From the NCBI GenBank assembly GCA_025642075.2, contig JAODUO010001583.1, positions 1 through 64,000 on the forward strand: 64,000 nucleotides of DNA, read 5' to 3'. The notes beneath the pieces are model-generated. The model searched no databases. It was given only the letters and a program-made list of their open reading frames with translations, and had not been told where the DNA came from. The position numbers were made by a program, and so were the translations under genes. Each line of letters opens with the position of its first letter. Positions within the stretch are counted from its first letter, which is position 1. Of this stretch, positions 1-10,739 are shown one piece after another. Origin of the DNA: Ridgeia piscesae (taxonomy: Eukaryota > Annelida > Polychaeta > Sabellida > Siboglinidae).

Positions 1-2066
1 TTTCCCCGGGGGCGTCTAAATGTCAGGGGGGAATCCCGGATTCCACACTCTCGATCTCTCGTCGACCCATCTATGGCTGTTAAAGTTTTCGTGATGCGAA
101 ATGGCTGCGGAGAAACAATGGGCGAAAAGTGTTCATCGGCTTCTGACCACGGCATACTTGAACTGGTCCGATGGCGTCTCGTCGTAATCGGCATCCCAAA
201 CCGGAAAGTCTAACCAAGAGATCGTAGACCATCTTGAAGTATTGCATGTATGAGGTGGTGAACCGTCTCATATGCTGGTTTGGCCCGGTTATGGTGACCA
301 CTGCCATACATTACATTAACTAGCAGCTCATAAAGTATCGTATACTTTATTTTTATAACTTGTTCGGTAATAAATAGTTTCAATGATATCTAATAGAGCG
401 TTCGTCTCATATTTGATAATTTGAATTTCCGTTGGGAGTACCTGAACGCACTAAATATGCATACATTTTCGTAACTGATCTATTTAAAGTTTATTTTGGG
501 TAACATAGAGCAGTTGTAATAACATGTGTGCACATACGGGAGGTGCTGTAATGTGAAGAGAGCTGAGCCGTAACTTCAACATGACACGACATCGAAATGG
601 GACATGTTGACATTATTCGCGGCGACGTTCCCAATTTCTCGGTCGTCGGATTTGACATCGGAATACAAGACGGTGGCGCTGCATTGGAGGGAGAGGTAGT
701 GTTTTTATACCTATTCGCGGCGACGTTCACAACTGAAGAATGTTCATAGCGGAACGTCTAGAAGTGGTGGGAGCACTTCACCTTCGAAGCGTATAGGGGA
801 TACGTTATTCTAATGAAAACATTGAGAGGCACAATTGCGACGATCTATCCTTCAACGCTCCCATAGACATGTGTATGGTGTAGGCCTATGAACCCAAATA
901 TATCCGTCCATTCGATTACCCAGGCTCCGTGATGTGGCAGGACTTTTCAGCCCCTCAACTCTGCCTGGTAAATTAATGGGCTGCAGTTGTAACCGCAAGG
1001 GCGACCTTACCCCAGATTAGGGTAGAGATGCTTATTGGTTCTCAGGCCGAATTTGAAATAACAAATTAAATAAGTATGCCTTGATATAAGATAATGTGGT
1101 ATTGTAAGAAACATATTAAAAATTAAACTTACGTTAACACAAAATAATTACAAATACATACGTGTAGTTATTTATAAAAATCGGAATTACGGCAGCATTA
1201 GCCAGTATCCGTGATGTGGCAGCACTATCTAACCCACACTGATAGCATTCAAACTCGGGTAAAATCGCCAGAGTGTCTTCTCGGCGTAGTTCCGCAGACG
1301 ACCTACAGTCGGTTAAGCGAGTCTAATCCGTCCAAAGATGCATAACCATAGTCCAAGTAGTCGTGCTCGGTGTTCTGTCCAGCGTACATCTTTGTTGCAC
1401 TAGTTATAAGTAACTGCAGTCGTTGTTCTTTGAACTCGATTGATCCGATGGTTCTCTCACCCCTCCCCGAAATATTGTATTACTACTAGACCTGGTGTTT
1501 TCTCGGATTTCGCGGTGCTAACTATAACGAATGGATAATTATTCACGCTGAACTATAATACGGCTTAATACGTACATACTTCTGAATGGGTCGAATTTTA
1601 GCAAAACTCAATGTAGGTTGCCTGAAGATCTAGACCTGCATAATTGTTGTCACGGTGCATTTTGGGAGTCGTCATTTCGATCTTGTCTACTATCTATAGG
1701 TCCATACAGGCTTCGTTCGACTGAACAACGCTTTGAAAGTAGCAACAGGCATGCCACTTGTTTGATTAGTTTCAGTTTTATTACTTAACAAAATGATACA
1801 TCGAATGACGAAAAATACACCGTCAACAATCAACCAGTCATTTAGATTAGATATGAAACAAATCTGGTTAAAATAACTGACAGTTGGAAACGGCGGGTAA
1901 GCCATGGAAGGAATCTGCAAGTCGGCGAACCTCTAACCCATTTCGGGGAGGAGGAAGTCTGATTTCCCAATGCTTCAACAGCGAAAGGAGTTTACTCTCC
2001 TCCCGACCATGGTTACCGAAAATAAATAACACCGATCATGTTCCTTTACGAGAGAGAGAGAAGTAG
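1..2066. repeat. Left part of long dispersed repeat, copy 1
   Basis: From about base 60 this stretch aligns in order and orientation with 10740-12720. Shared blocks include GATCGTAGACCATCTTGAAG (220 and 10973), CGACATCGAAATGGGACATG (590 and 11341), a CCCAGATTAGGGTAGAGATG block (1012 and 11769) and the paired GGAGTTTACTCTCCTCCCGA block (1988 and 12665). The copies differ by many substitutions and small indels. Inside, TTCGCGGCGACGTTC occurs twice (617 and 714) and CGTGATGTGGCAG twice (930 and 1209). No long ORF or protein motif is visible. The left end may lie outside the window. It could be an old segmental duplication or a non-coding transposable element. Confidence 0.8.
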
Positions 2067-3924
2067 TTTGTTTGCAGCAATTGTACTATGTCCACTGTTA
2101 GGTGTGACATGGTGATTTTCCCAGTTTATGTTAGTAAGGTTGAAATCGCCGGTAAATTATGTGTGTTTATCTGTTTCCTAATTTAGACAGAGATAGATCT
2201 AATTCTTCAATTTGAGTTCCTTGAGTCATGTGGGGCACGATAGAAGGTGCATATGACTATTGGTTTCATTCCTTTTATTTCAGTTTCTGTCCAAATGCTC
2301 TCACTGTTAGTGTTTAAGTTTTTTAGATGAGGGATGAAAGTTTAATTTGGGAAAACCCCCCTCCCGTAATGCTAGTTTCACTGCTTTTTTTTTAAAAAAA
2401 TTAAATGTTCTGGGAATATTTCTCCGTTTTTAACTGAGGGTTCTAACCATGTCTCTTTGCATATTAAAGGGGCTGGGTTTGTAGGTTTTTAAAAATTTCG
2501 ATGTCTCCCTGCTTTACAATTTTTCTTTGTTTATGGGTTTTTCTTTCATTAGTTGTGTTGTTCCCACTTGTAGTTGTTTCGTTTAGTTATGTTTGTTTGC
2601 AAAATTTCCTCGGGTTTTTTTGGGAAAAATTTGTGAAGTTAATTTTTCAGTCGGGGAACCAAGAACACAAGAGTGTATTAATTGTTTTATTCACGCATTA
2701 TCGATTTTTGTTTTAGGGAACTTTTTAAAATTGTTAAAGGGTTTCCGCATGAAATTGTTTGGTAGGGTGTTTGAAAAGCTTTCAATGACTGGGGGTTTTG
2801 GGGTTAAATAAAGGGATTTTTTGAATTTAAAAAATTTAGGGGGCGAATTTTGGAATTCTTGAAAGTATTTCCTTTTAAAAATAATTTGTTGAACAGGTTT
2901 TAAAGGGGGGACAATCCGGGGCCCGGGGATAGTTTTCCCAGAAAAGGGGTGTACGGAAATATTTGGGGTAGCCCTTTTTTTTCTGGTTTTATTTTGACGT
3001 AGTTATTTCGTTGTGTTGCTATGAAAGCTCTTCAGTTCATGTTTTAGTCTAGGGGTGATATGCAGACCCCAAAAATAACTTTTCTTTGAATGGGAGCTAG
3101 CCTTACCACCAGCGTTAGTGATAGTGATTAAGTGTTAATACAAATTAGTAATAAATAAAAATGCACACACTTAAATAGACTACAAATAAGATATATGCAC
3201 ACTATAATAATCACAATTTAAAGTGGTTCGTTGATAAAATAAAACAGACGAAAAGGCCTGTTAGTAGGTGGTTTATTATGTGATCAGGTTGCGTGATTAT
3301 GGTGTTTTATTTTTTTATTTTACTGACAGTTTGGGAGATTACACCAGACTATGTGTATAAATACTATACCATTTTTTTATACACGGTACACTTAGTTTAA
3401 AAGTACACATACACTTTAATAAAGTCGTCTGTTGATAAAATAAAACAGGCGAAAAAGCCTATTAGTGGATTTTGTGTGGTCCTTGACTGAGTTGGTTTGT
3501 GGTTGATTTTTCTTCGAGCGGTTATATGACCAGGTTATAGTCTTTATCGGTTACATATATTATTTAGCACCAATATTGGTATATAATCTTGGTTAGTGCT
3601 TAATTTTGGATGTAGGTAAAGGTGTAGCTAGTGATGAGTTGTGTACTTAGCTGTTTAGTAGTTTGGGTTCAGTTTTTTCGGTGATCGTTGACGTTGTTTA
3701 TGCGTATCCAAGATGGCGCTTTAGCGGGAAATCAGCAGAATGTTTCAAAGTTGGTTTTTGGCGATTATTGCAGTTTTGTCACGTATCTGATTGGCAATCT
3801 CGGTTTAGTATAACATTCCCAATTACTGGTGAATGTCCTAGGTTACGATCTTATCTATAAATATGTTTTAAGTAACATTTTGAGCAGCCGTTGTCAAGTT
3901 AGTATACGATCTCACGCATGCGCA
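2067..3924. other. T/G-skewed segment interrupting repeat copy 1
   Basis: In copy 2 the flanking homologies are joined by only about 250 unrelated bases (12716-12967), whereas copy 1 carries about 1.86 kb here. From 2280 to 3010 the plus strand is conspicuously rich in T and G with many homopolymer runs. At 3220-3275 and 3423-3470 a direct repeat shares GTTGATAAAATAAAACAG followed by a GCCT core. The edges show no clear inverted repeats or target duplication. It may be an insertion in copy 1 or a replacement in copy 2. Confidence 0.5.
3710..3731 (+). promoter_or_regulatory. YY1-like and E2F-like motif pair
   Basis: AAGATGGCGCT is followed directly by TTTAGCGGGAAA. The first resembles the YY1 site common just downstream of animal start sites and the second an E2F site. 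No coding exon follows in an obvious way, so the function is conjectural. Confidence 0.2.
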
Positions 3925-4262
3925 CTCAACTTGTAGTAAGGGTATCAATAACGAGCATCTATAGACGGCGAGGAAGAAAACGTCAACAGAATTAAGAAAA
4001 CTGACCTGCCGCGGATCCACTTCGCCTTCTTATACATCTTACGCCCTTCTCGTTGTCTCGTTGTTGGGCGGAAACCGCAATCACGTGACAAGTAATTGTG
4101 CGAATCCGCAGTTGCGCAAAGCGCAACTTCCTGGCTAAGCAGTGACCTTTTGCGCCTGCGTCAATTCTTATTTTTCCTGTGCGTGGACGTTCGCGGGTGC
4201 GTTCGCGTATTTCTGTGTGTTCTGTGCGCGTGAATGTGCGTGCCCGCAAGTATGTGCACGTG
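3925..4262. repeat. Right part of long dispersed repeat, copy 1
   Basis: This aligns with 12968-13405, starting at the shared TATCAATAACGAGCATCTAT and running through CGTGGACGTTCGCGGGTGCG. Copy 2 carries about 105 extra bases (13260-13365) before the shared GCCCGCAAGTATGTGCACGT end. A short hairpin, GTTGCGC-AAA-GCGCAAC, is perfect here and eroded in copy 2. The region is CpG-rich compared with its surroundings. Confidence 0.75.
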
Positions 4263-4959
4263 TAAATTCGTATAAAAACGGGTTAACGGGAGAAAACACT
4301 TTTGCTTTCGCCACAGGCGTCTATTACAACGTTGACTTCATGTCCTAGAAAATGGTTCAGAACGTGTCCAGAAATGCCCAACGAATATATAACATGCACT
4401 GACAAAGGTGCCGTAGAAAATTCATGAAATGAGAACACCATATTTTCCAAGAAACCACATTCCTTCCTGTCACCCCTTAAAGTTGCATTCTGACTTCCGC
4501 CAGGTTTAAAATAAAACGTTCCAGTAAACCAGCATTCCCCATACACTATATATTGTTTTCTTCAACTACGTATCAACTTATTTTCACATAACATGCCATT
4601 TTAAGACACAAATTGTTTTCGTCTTTACTCATTGTTTTCATCGTCAACTTGACTTATGTGGTATGTTTGATAGACCTTTGTGTCGTAAAGTCGTTGCGAC
4701 GTATATGCTGAGGCGTAAAGGCAAGCTCGCAACACACGACATTCCATTGCAATATTGAAAGCACGTCTTTGACTACGAGTGCGACTTCACTTGGGCTTGG
4801 CTGTCAGACGTGGCTACTCAGCTCAGCCTTCTTCTTTCAGTAATCCACTACCGTAAAATATGCAGATTTCACGGGTGGTGTGCGCTAGTTCAAGTAATAA
4901 TAAATAATAATGGTTTGAAATGTTTATAGAAAAAGTGCAAGTGCGGGTTAAAATCAGCG
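4263..4959. other. Non-coding stretch, nothing recognised
   Basis: AT-rich sequence after the end of the copy 1 homology. No protein-like frame, RNA gene or repeat copy is recognised. Confidence 0.5.
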
Positions 4960-5890
4960 GTCACTGCCTGTGTCAGTGCTGTCAAGCCTCCAGGCACTGC
5001 TTGAGCCTCAAATCATACACATGCTCCCTCTCAAGTTGAGAGGGAGAATTTACTGTTTTGGGTGCACAGTGTCAGTGAGTGCATGCTGGCTGGGTGTATG
5101 TACAGAGGGATGTCAACTTATCCCGTGCAGAATTGCGTACATCACAGTGATCCTGGATTCAGTGAGCCTAGCTGCATGTGTGTCTATGGTGTTTTGGGGA
5201 CTGCCAATTCAGTTTTTGGGTCATTGCAGTTGGACTACTGTGGCGCAGCCAGTCACTGTGTAGAGTTATATACGTTATGTACATATCTGGCGGCTCGCCT
5301 CTGCACCATTTCAGGTTTGTTGATGTTTTGTTTGGTGGTGGGGTCCCAGGTGATAGAAGTGTATTCAAGTGTTGGTCTAACAAAGGTTTGATAAGGTTCA
5401 GTGTAATTTGACTGGTCTTGGGCATCTGCTGGTGTTATGTCTAAGAACGATAAGGGTGCTATTGGCTTTATTTGTGACAGCATCTACTTGGTGGTTCCAG
5501 GACAGTTTGCTATTGATATTTATGCCTAGGTGCACTCCAGTGTTGTGTAGCCGTTCTCCGTGCAGGATGTGTCGCCCTTTGTCAATGTCTAGTTTTCTTT
5601 TGCTTCGATTTAGGGTTGTAGTATATGTCTAGGGATAATATGTGATCATGAATATACTAGTCAGAGTTGTTGGGCTTAACGTCATTTGTAATCTTTAGAA
5701 TTTCACATTTATCTGTGTGGAAATCCATTAGCCAGGTCTTCTCCCACTCCTGGAGACTGCTGGGGTCCTCCTGCAGGTGCACTGCTGCATCTTTCTCACC
5801 ACCGATTATACGATACATCAGACATATATCCCAGGTTTGTATCCCTGCTATATATACACCCAGCAAGCATGCTCCCAATGTGCCAAACAA
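4960..5890 (-). mobile_element. LINE fragment, reverse transcriptase C-terminal half
   Basis: Read on the minus strand, frames beginning near 5890 give the end of a non-LTR reverse transcriptase. First comes a region downstream of the catalytic aspartates, with SSLQEWEKTWLMDFHTDKCE (about 5690-5750). Then comes an LGVNI-type segment near 5520 and the hallmark RPTLEYTSITWDP and MVQRRAARYV (about 5270-5370). Several frameshifts and stops separate these blocks, so the copy is dead. The motif set fits CR1/L2/Jockey-type LINEs. The FADD box is degraded. The 5' part is missing, as usual for truncated LINEs. The 3' end is near 4960. Confidence 0.8.
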
Positions 5891-7254
5891 TATCTAGCTG
5901 CTAGGCACAGAGAGCATCTCATAACACAAATGACATGGCATTCTTGGATACATGCCTACAAGTATCACTGCTTATTTATAGCCCCATTAGAACCTCGGAG
6001 AAAACTAACAGTAGAAGCCCTTGTCCACAAAATCAGCGTCTAATGATGGTACTGGATTATCAAAAGAAGACGATGAACATACTTATTAATATGAATTATG
6101 GTGTACCGGTAAGTATAATGGACCCTGATACACTTATGTCCATGCCAGGATGATTCATCAAAAAGTATACTGCAGTCCATGGACATTGTCATGGTATGTA
6201 TAAAATGGCTATTACCATATTGGTAAAGTGATTTTTAAATGATTTAGATAGATACTCTCACTTGATATTTCTTTCATTGCATTATTTTCATGTAGCTGAT
6301 AGTTTGGTGTGTGCATTGGGAAAGTACAGATTTCATGCAAATTGAACTGACAACATTGGATTCCTCTAAATTTGACACATCCAGTATGTACTGTACTATT
6401 TTGTGACATTTTTTGATTTTACTAACTTATATTAATCTGTCTGTTATCAGTCAATAATGCTGTTACACTAACCCATGCAATGCCTAGGCCAAGAGAGAAG
6501 TTACCATAGTCTTACAAAAATAATCAGCTTGCTTTTTGGAGTAACGGAATAAATGTATTTAACAAATTGTATGTTTATAACAATGGTATCTGCTAATGTC
6601 TCGATTTTAGTTGTTGGTTCGATCCCAACAGGTATTGCACTCCGTGCAAAATTACCCCTGGCATTGGCTTATTGACCGAAACATTGCATATCGTCATATC
6701 ATTTTATTGATAATGATATTTAATACAAATTCCTTCCATCTAATATTTTTGACATCTAATTAATTTAATATTAATATGTTCCATTCATCATGTACTAGTA
6801 ATAGGAAGGAAATTAAGGACAGGAGTAATAGTAATATATTACACTGCAAAGTAATCGACTCCATGACTATGTCTACAGGGGTTATGGTTATCATGATTGT
6901 AGTGCAGATTTAAAAATAGCTTTCTCATAGTTGATTACACCATTTCTAAGTGATCATACATTTGAATACTAATCATAACTGATCATCCTTATGGTCTTGC
7001 TTTTTATTATAAACTGTAGCTTCTCAACTCAGTCTTTATTTCCAGCATATGTAAAGCTGTGCAATAGCCAGCCAATGATCTACAATGTTATTATCTTACA
7101 GAGGCTAGCATACAAATTACACACTTAGATACATGTCTTGCAGTTCATTAATTTACTGTATTGTTTTCAGATATTATTGCGGTTTTAATATCATCAGTGT
7201 GCAAACATTGTAGAACAAATGATTATATTATTGTATTGTTTCTTATATATTATA
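5891..7254. other. AT-rich non-coding stretch
   Basis: Only short frames without domain character are present. No recognised repeat copies or RNA genes were found. Confidence 0.5.
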
Positions 7255-7425
7255 TATTTGTGTATGAGCAGCCTTCGCACACTAATTGCAGTGTGGCTGG
7301 ATGCTTCCTAGAGAAGTTGAGATAGCGTTTGGTTGATCAGGTCTGCTAGGGAGGTAGTGGTAAGTGTCTTGAGTAGTCCTGAGGACTGGCTACTGTGCTA
7401 TATACGAATTTACTTTTACCCTAAA
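7255..7425 (+). mobile_element. SINE fragment, 3' body
   Basis: The block GTGGCTGGATGCTTCCTAGA, a GGTCTGCTAGGGAG block and a TTGAGTAGTCCTGAGGACTG tail match the 3' body of the SINE at 18640-18965. The tRNA-like head is absent. A 5'-truncated copy. Confidence 0.6.
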
Positions 7426-7554
7426 TGCCATTAATGTATACCTTTGTGTTATTTTGCTACATACTTTCTAACTGGGCGGCAGAAGTACCGTTCCATCCTA
7501 GTTTCTGCAGAAACTCCTAAAATAACTTTTTGTCTATATCGATACTTCTGTCTG

Positions 7555-7990
7555 CCAAAACTGGTTACCTTCACCGCAAATCAACTTTCACCACACCTAT
7601 TGTTTTCAGCCTTCAAAATACCCGTGTGTGCATTGATACCAACTGTCTTTTACCCAACAGTGCTAATTACTGAAGAATACACTTTGCAGCAGGTGTCCTT
7701 CTGGGCTCTGACAGTGACTACAACGTTTGTTTGCACAGAGCCATAGGTTGAATTAGCACCTGATAGTGACCACAGGTTTTAGTCAGGCTCAAAACTGGCA
7801 CTAGGCCACAGTAATGTCCAGACTGTCTTGAATTGACTTGTCACATTTCTTCACAAAATCCTAGCAGTCATTAGCATTGTCTCTTCTTATGATAGCATAG
7901 GCATTTTGTTATGGATTTGCTGGCTCAGTTTAATAAACAATAGATTATGGCCTTTACCTCTAACTGTGGATAGAGGTTTCTGACCGGGAA
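7555..7990 (+). repeat. Copy of the core of the nested hAT element
   Basis: This matches 55400-55805, the interior of the hAT-like element at 55215-56030. Shared blocks are AGTGCTAATTACTG, a GATTAGCACCTG-type block (GAATTAGCACCTG here), TTTAGTCAGGCT and TGGCCTTTACCTCT. The order and orientation agree. The inverted-repeat ends of that element are not evident here, so this may be an older copy that has lost its ends. Confidence 0.6.
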
Positions 7991-8019
7991 AGTATGCCCC
8001 TTGAGGGGAAGTCTTAGTG

Positions 8020-8345
8020 GCTTTACAATCATCAATATGTAAATATATTTAGAACAGGTGGTTATTTAGACATGTATAGAAAAAGACTGACACCATATTC
8101 TATAAAATGCTATCGGTGGCATGTATTATTGTCGTTTCTGCCAAGCAGAAATATGTTCTTCCCTATTTCTGCACAGGCAGGGCAGAAATACCTTTCAGCC
8201 TGGCAGAAAACTAACCTTGTCCATAAGCTCCTCTATTTTGTCGGTTTTAATATCATCAGTGTGCAAATATTTTAGAAATGGTTACATAGACATGTACAGA
8301 AGGATTCTCTATTGTCGCACTTTTCAGCCCTGGCAGTGATCACAA
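8020..8345 (+). repeat. Two local direct repeats, with a third piece at 7175
   Basis: Blocks near 8028-8085 and 8235-8300 share ATCATCA.TRTG.AAATAT, TTAGAA, GTTA.TTAGACATGTA and AGAAA. A piece at 7175-7225 carries CGGTTTTAATATCATCAGTG, identical to 8239-8258 apart from its first base. They are probably parts of one dispersed repeat. Confidence 0.45.
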
Positions 8346-8530
8346 CTGTCTGCCCTATTTTTGCCCAGCAGAAAACCAACCATGTGAAATGAAAGTGTTA
8401 TTGAGTATTGACAATTAGTTATCCACCTAGAAGAATTTGTTGTGTCACATGCAAGTACAACAGTTAGGCCTATGCAAGGTGAAATGTTTTGCACAGAAAC
8501 GGGTAAACTATAATTTTATACACAACTTTA

Positions 8531-8617
8531 GTGTGTGTGTGTGTGCGTGCGTGTGCGAGTGCGTGTGCGTGTGCGTGTGCGTGTGCGTGTGCGTGTGCGT
8601 GCGTGTGTGTGCGCGCG
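8531..8617. repeat. GT/GC microsatellite
   Basis: Alternating GTGTGC and GTGCGT units over about 87 bp. This is a purine-pyrimidine alternation, and both strands stay open by chance. Confidence 0.95.
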
Positions 8618-8639
8618 CATCCACAAATGTGCTTGTGTG

Positions 8640-9953
8640 TTGAACATTCATGTTGTTTGGAATGATTCATCACCACCCATTTCCTTGTCTTCCATCTTTC
8701 AACCAAACCAAATTAACGAATGAAAGCAGAAGAATAATGGGACTGGGCAGATTACTCAGCCCCCAAAAATGGTTACCAACATATATTGCCAATGTTTAAC
8801 CTAGTTCTGAGCTTTATATTCTTTTCTGTGTTTTCTTTTTGCAACAATACCACGTCTGATTCATGTTCTGGAAACAGAGTGTTTGCATAATTGAAAATAT
8901 AATTTGTTTTTAATTAAATGATTGGCTTTGCCACCCATATTCCAAACCATTTACTTTTTTTAATGGCGAATGTATTGCAATGTATGATGACGTAAGCAGA
9001 GTTTGTTGTAATTATCTAATATAGATTATGAAATATCTTAGTTACTTAGATTGTTCCTCCGACGGCATCCATCCCCATGTCTTGCACTTGCAGTGCCAGT
9101 CGTCAAGTCAGTCACTCAGTGACAATGCCGTGGCCGCGCAAGCTACGCATTGACTGTCGTTAGGCAAGTAAGTTTATTATAACAATCAGATTGGCATAAA
9201 CAACAAATCCTATGTGTTTACAAAATAACTACGTGTATATTTAGATACTATGTCAGTGTTTATATTTAATCAAAAGCAGACTTTACCATCCACGCATCTA
9301 ACTTGTTTACGTATCTGCGTGTTTATCATCGGTAACACGTGGGCGTATCATTTACGACATTGTTTGCGACATCGTTTACAGTCGTTGACCGGAGAGTTCT
9401 GATGGTAAAAATAGATCAACTCTTGGGAAACTCCAAAGTCGTTGTTTGTTGCAAACTTATATTTGTTCAAATAACGTATAAAACCACAAAGTGAAACATG
9501 TGTTAGGAAGTATACTAATAAGCAAATATCGGTCATGGTGTACATTGACTTTTCCTAAATGCATTAAAAATGGGAAATTATGTCAGAATGCAACTTTAAT
9601 TTATGTTAAAACCTGTGGGTTATTGGTGATAATATGACCAATAAAAATACGTCTGTGTCACCACGACGAAGAACCGCAGTGTCGTCGGACTTAGACTAGT
9701 TTGACAGCTGAAATACCGCACTGGCTGAACAAAAACGTAACTTCTAGTGACATAACACAACATAACATCACCTGTCCTCACAAACGTTCAAACAACCTGC
9801 ATACTGCTGATGCGTTTGCGAACTCTTTTATCGGGAATGGGCTAATGACACTTTAATATCGCCATAACCTTTCTCGCTCGTTGGTACAGAGCACAGTTGA
9901 TTTCCCCACATTTGGAAGATCTACACAGCATGGGCGTCGATCGGTGGGGGACG
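8640..9953. other. Non-coding stretch, nothing recognised
   Basis: No protein-like frame or repeat copy is recognised in these 1.3 kb. Confidence 0.45.
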
Positions 9954-9954
9954 A

Positions 9955-9979
9955 GGGGGACGCGTCCCACGCGTCCCCC
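9955..9979. repeat. GC-rich perfect hairpin
   Basis: GGGGGACGCGT and ACGCGTCCCCC flank a CCC loop, giving 11-bp perfect arms in AT-rich surroundings. The C run continues to 9984. The nearby GGGCGTCGATCGG is reminiscent of hAT-type termini, but no partner end was found. Confidence 0.7.
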
Positions 9980-9984
9980 CCCCC

Positions 9985-10622
9985 ACTTTTCTGCCTGCGA
10001 TGAACAGCATAGGAAATGTTCTCACACTGGTTTCAGTTCATGCAACAAATTTAAAGGCATATATAGCGAGACTGATCACTCCCCTCTCTTATAAACTCTA
10101 CATCGGTTTAGTAGTAAAATTAATAAAAATTATACGAGTTCAGTTATAAACTTCCGACTACCTAGTGGAAAATCACTAGATAAATTGCTTGGTTGGCCGC
10201 AGCCCGCAACTTGATCTTAGTCCAGTAAATATTCATCCTGCCGGGCTCTGTCATTTTGCACCCTTGTATTGATATATTAATAGGCATTAGCCATCAATGA
10301 CATTATAGATTATTAGTTTTTGTTTGCCCTGTCACCCTTGGATTGCAGCCTGGTCGCCCTGGTGGATACTTATATCGCCTACGGCGGAACCAGCACTTGT
10401 GTAATTTGAACCCATTTTGAGTGATGACAACTTTCTTTGCAAAAAGGTGGGTTTTGGAAGTCCCACACAGGCATCCCTGTAACCTCTTCATCGTGTCACT
10501 CTATGAACCAGGCAAGCAGTGATGGGTCCAAAGTCTACCCCCCAAATGATCAATGATTAAGACAGGCCATGGCCATGGCCCCTCTTCAAATATATATGTT
10601 GCCAACATAACTATTTTAAATA
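9985..10622. other. Non-coding stretch, nothing recognised
   Basis: No supported gene or repeat copy. Confidence 0.4.

Positions 10623-10662
<40 letters not shown>
10623..10662. repeat. (TA)n microsatellite
   Basis: About 20 uninterrupted TA units. Confidence 0.95.
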
Positions 10663-10664
<2 letters not shown>

Positions 10665-10739
10665 CCTGAAATACATAATAAATAAAGGTAAAGTAATTCC
10701 GCTGCGACATGTCGTAAATAGTCAGCGGGCCCAGCTATG

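Noticed and set aside
8437..8706. Frames rich in Val-Arg or His-Ala over the GT/GC microsatellite
   Set aside because: Pure microsatellite translation.
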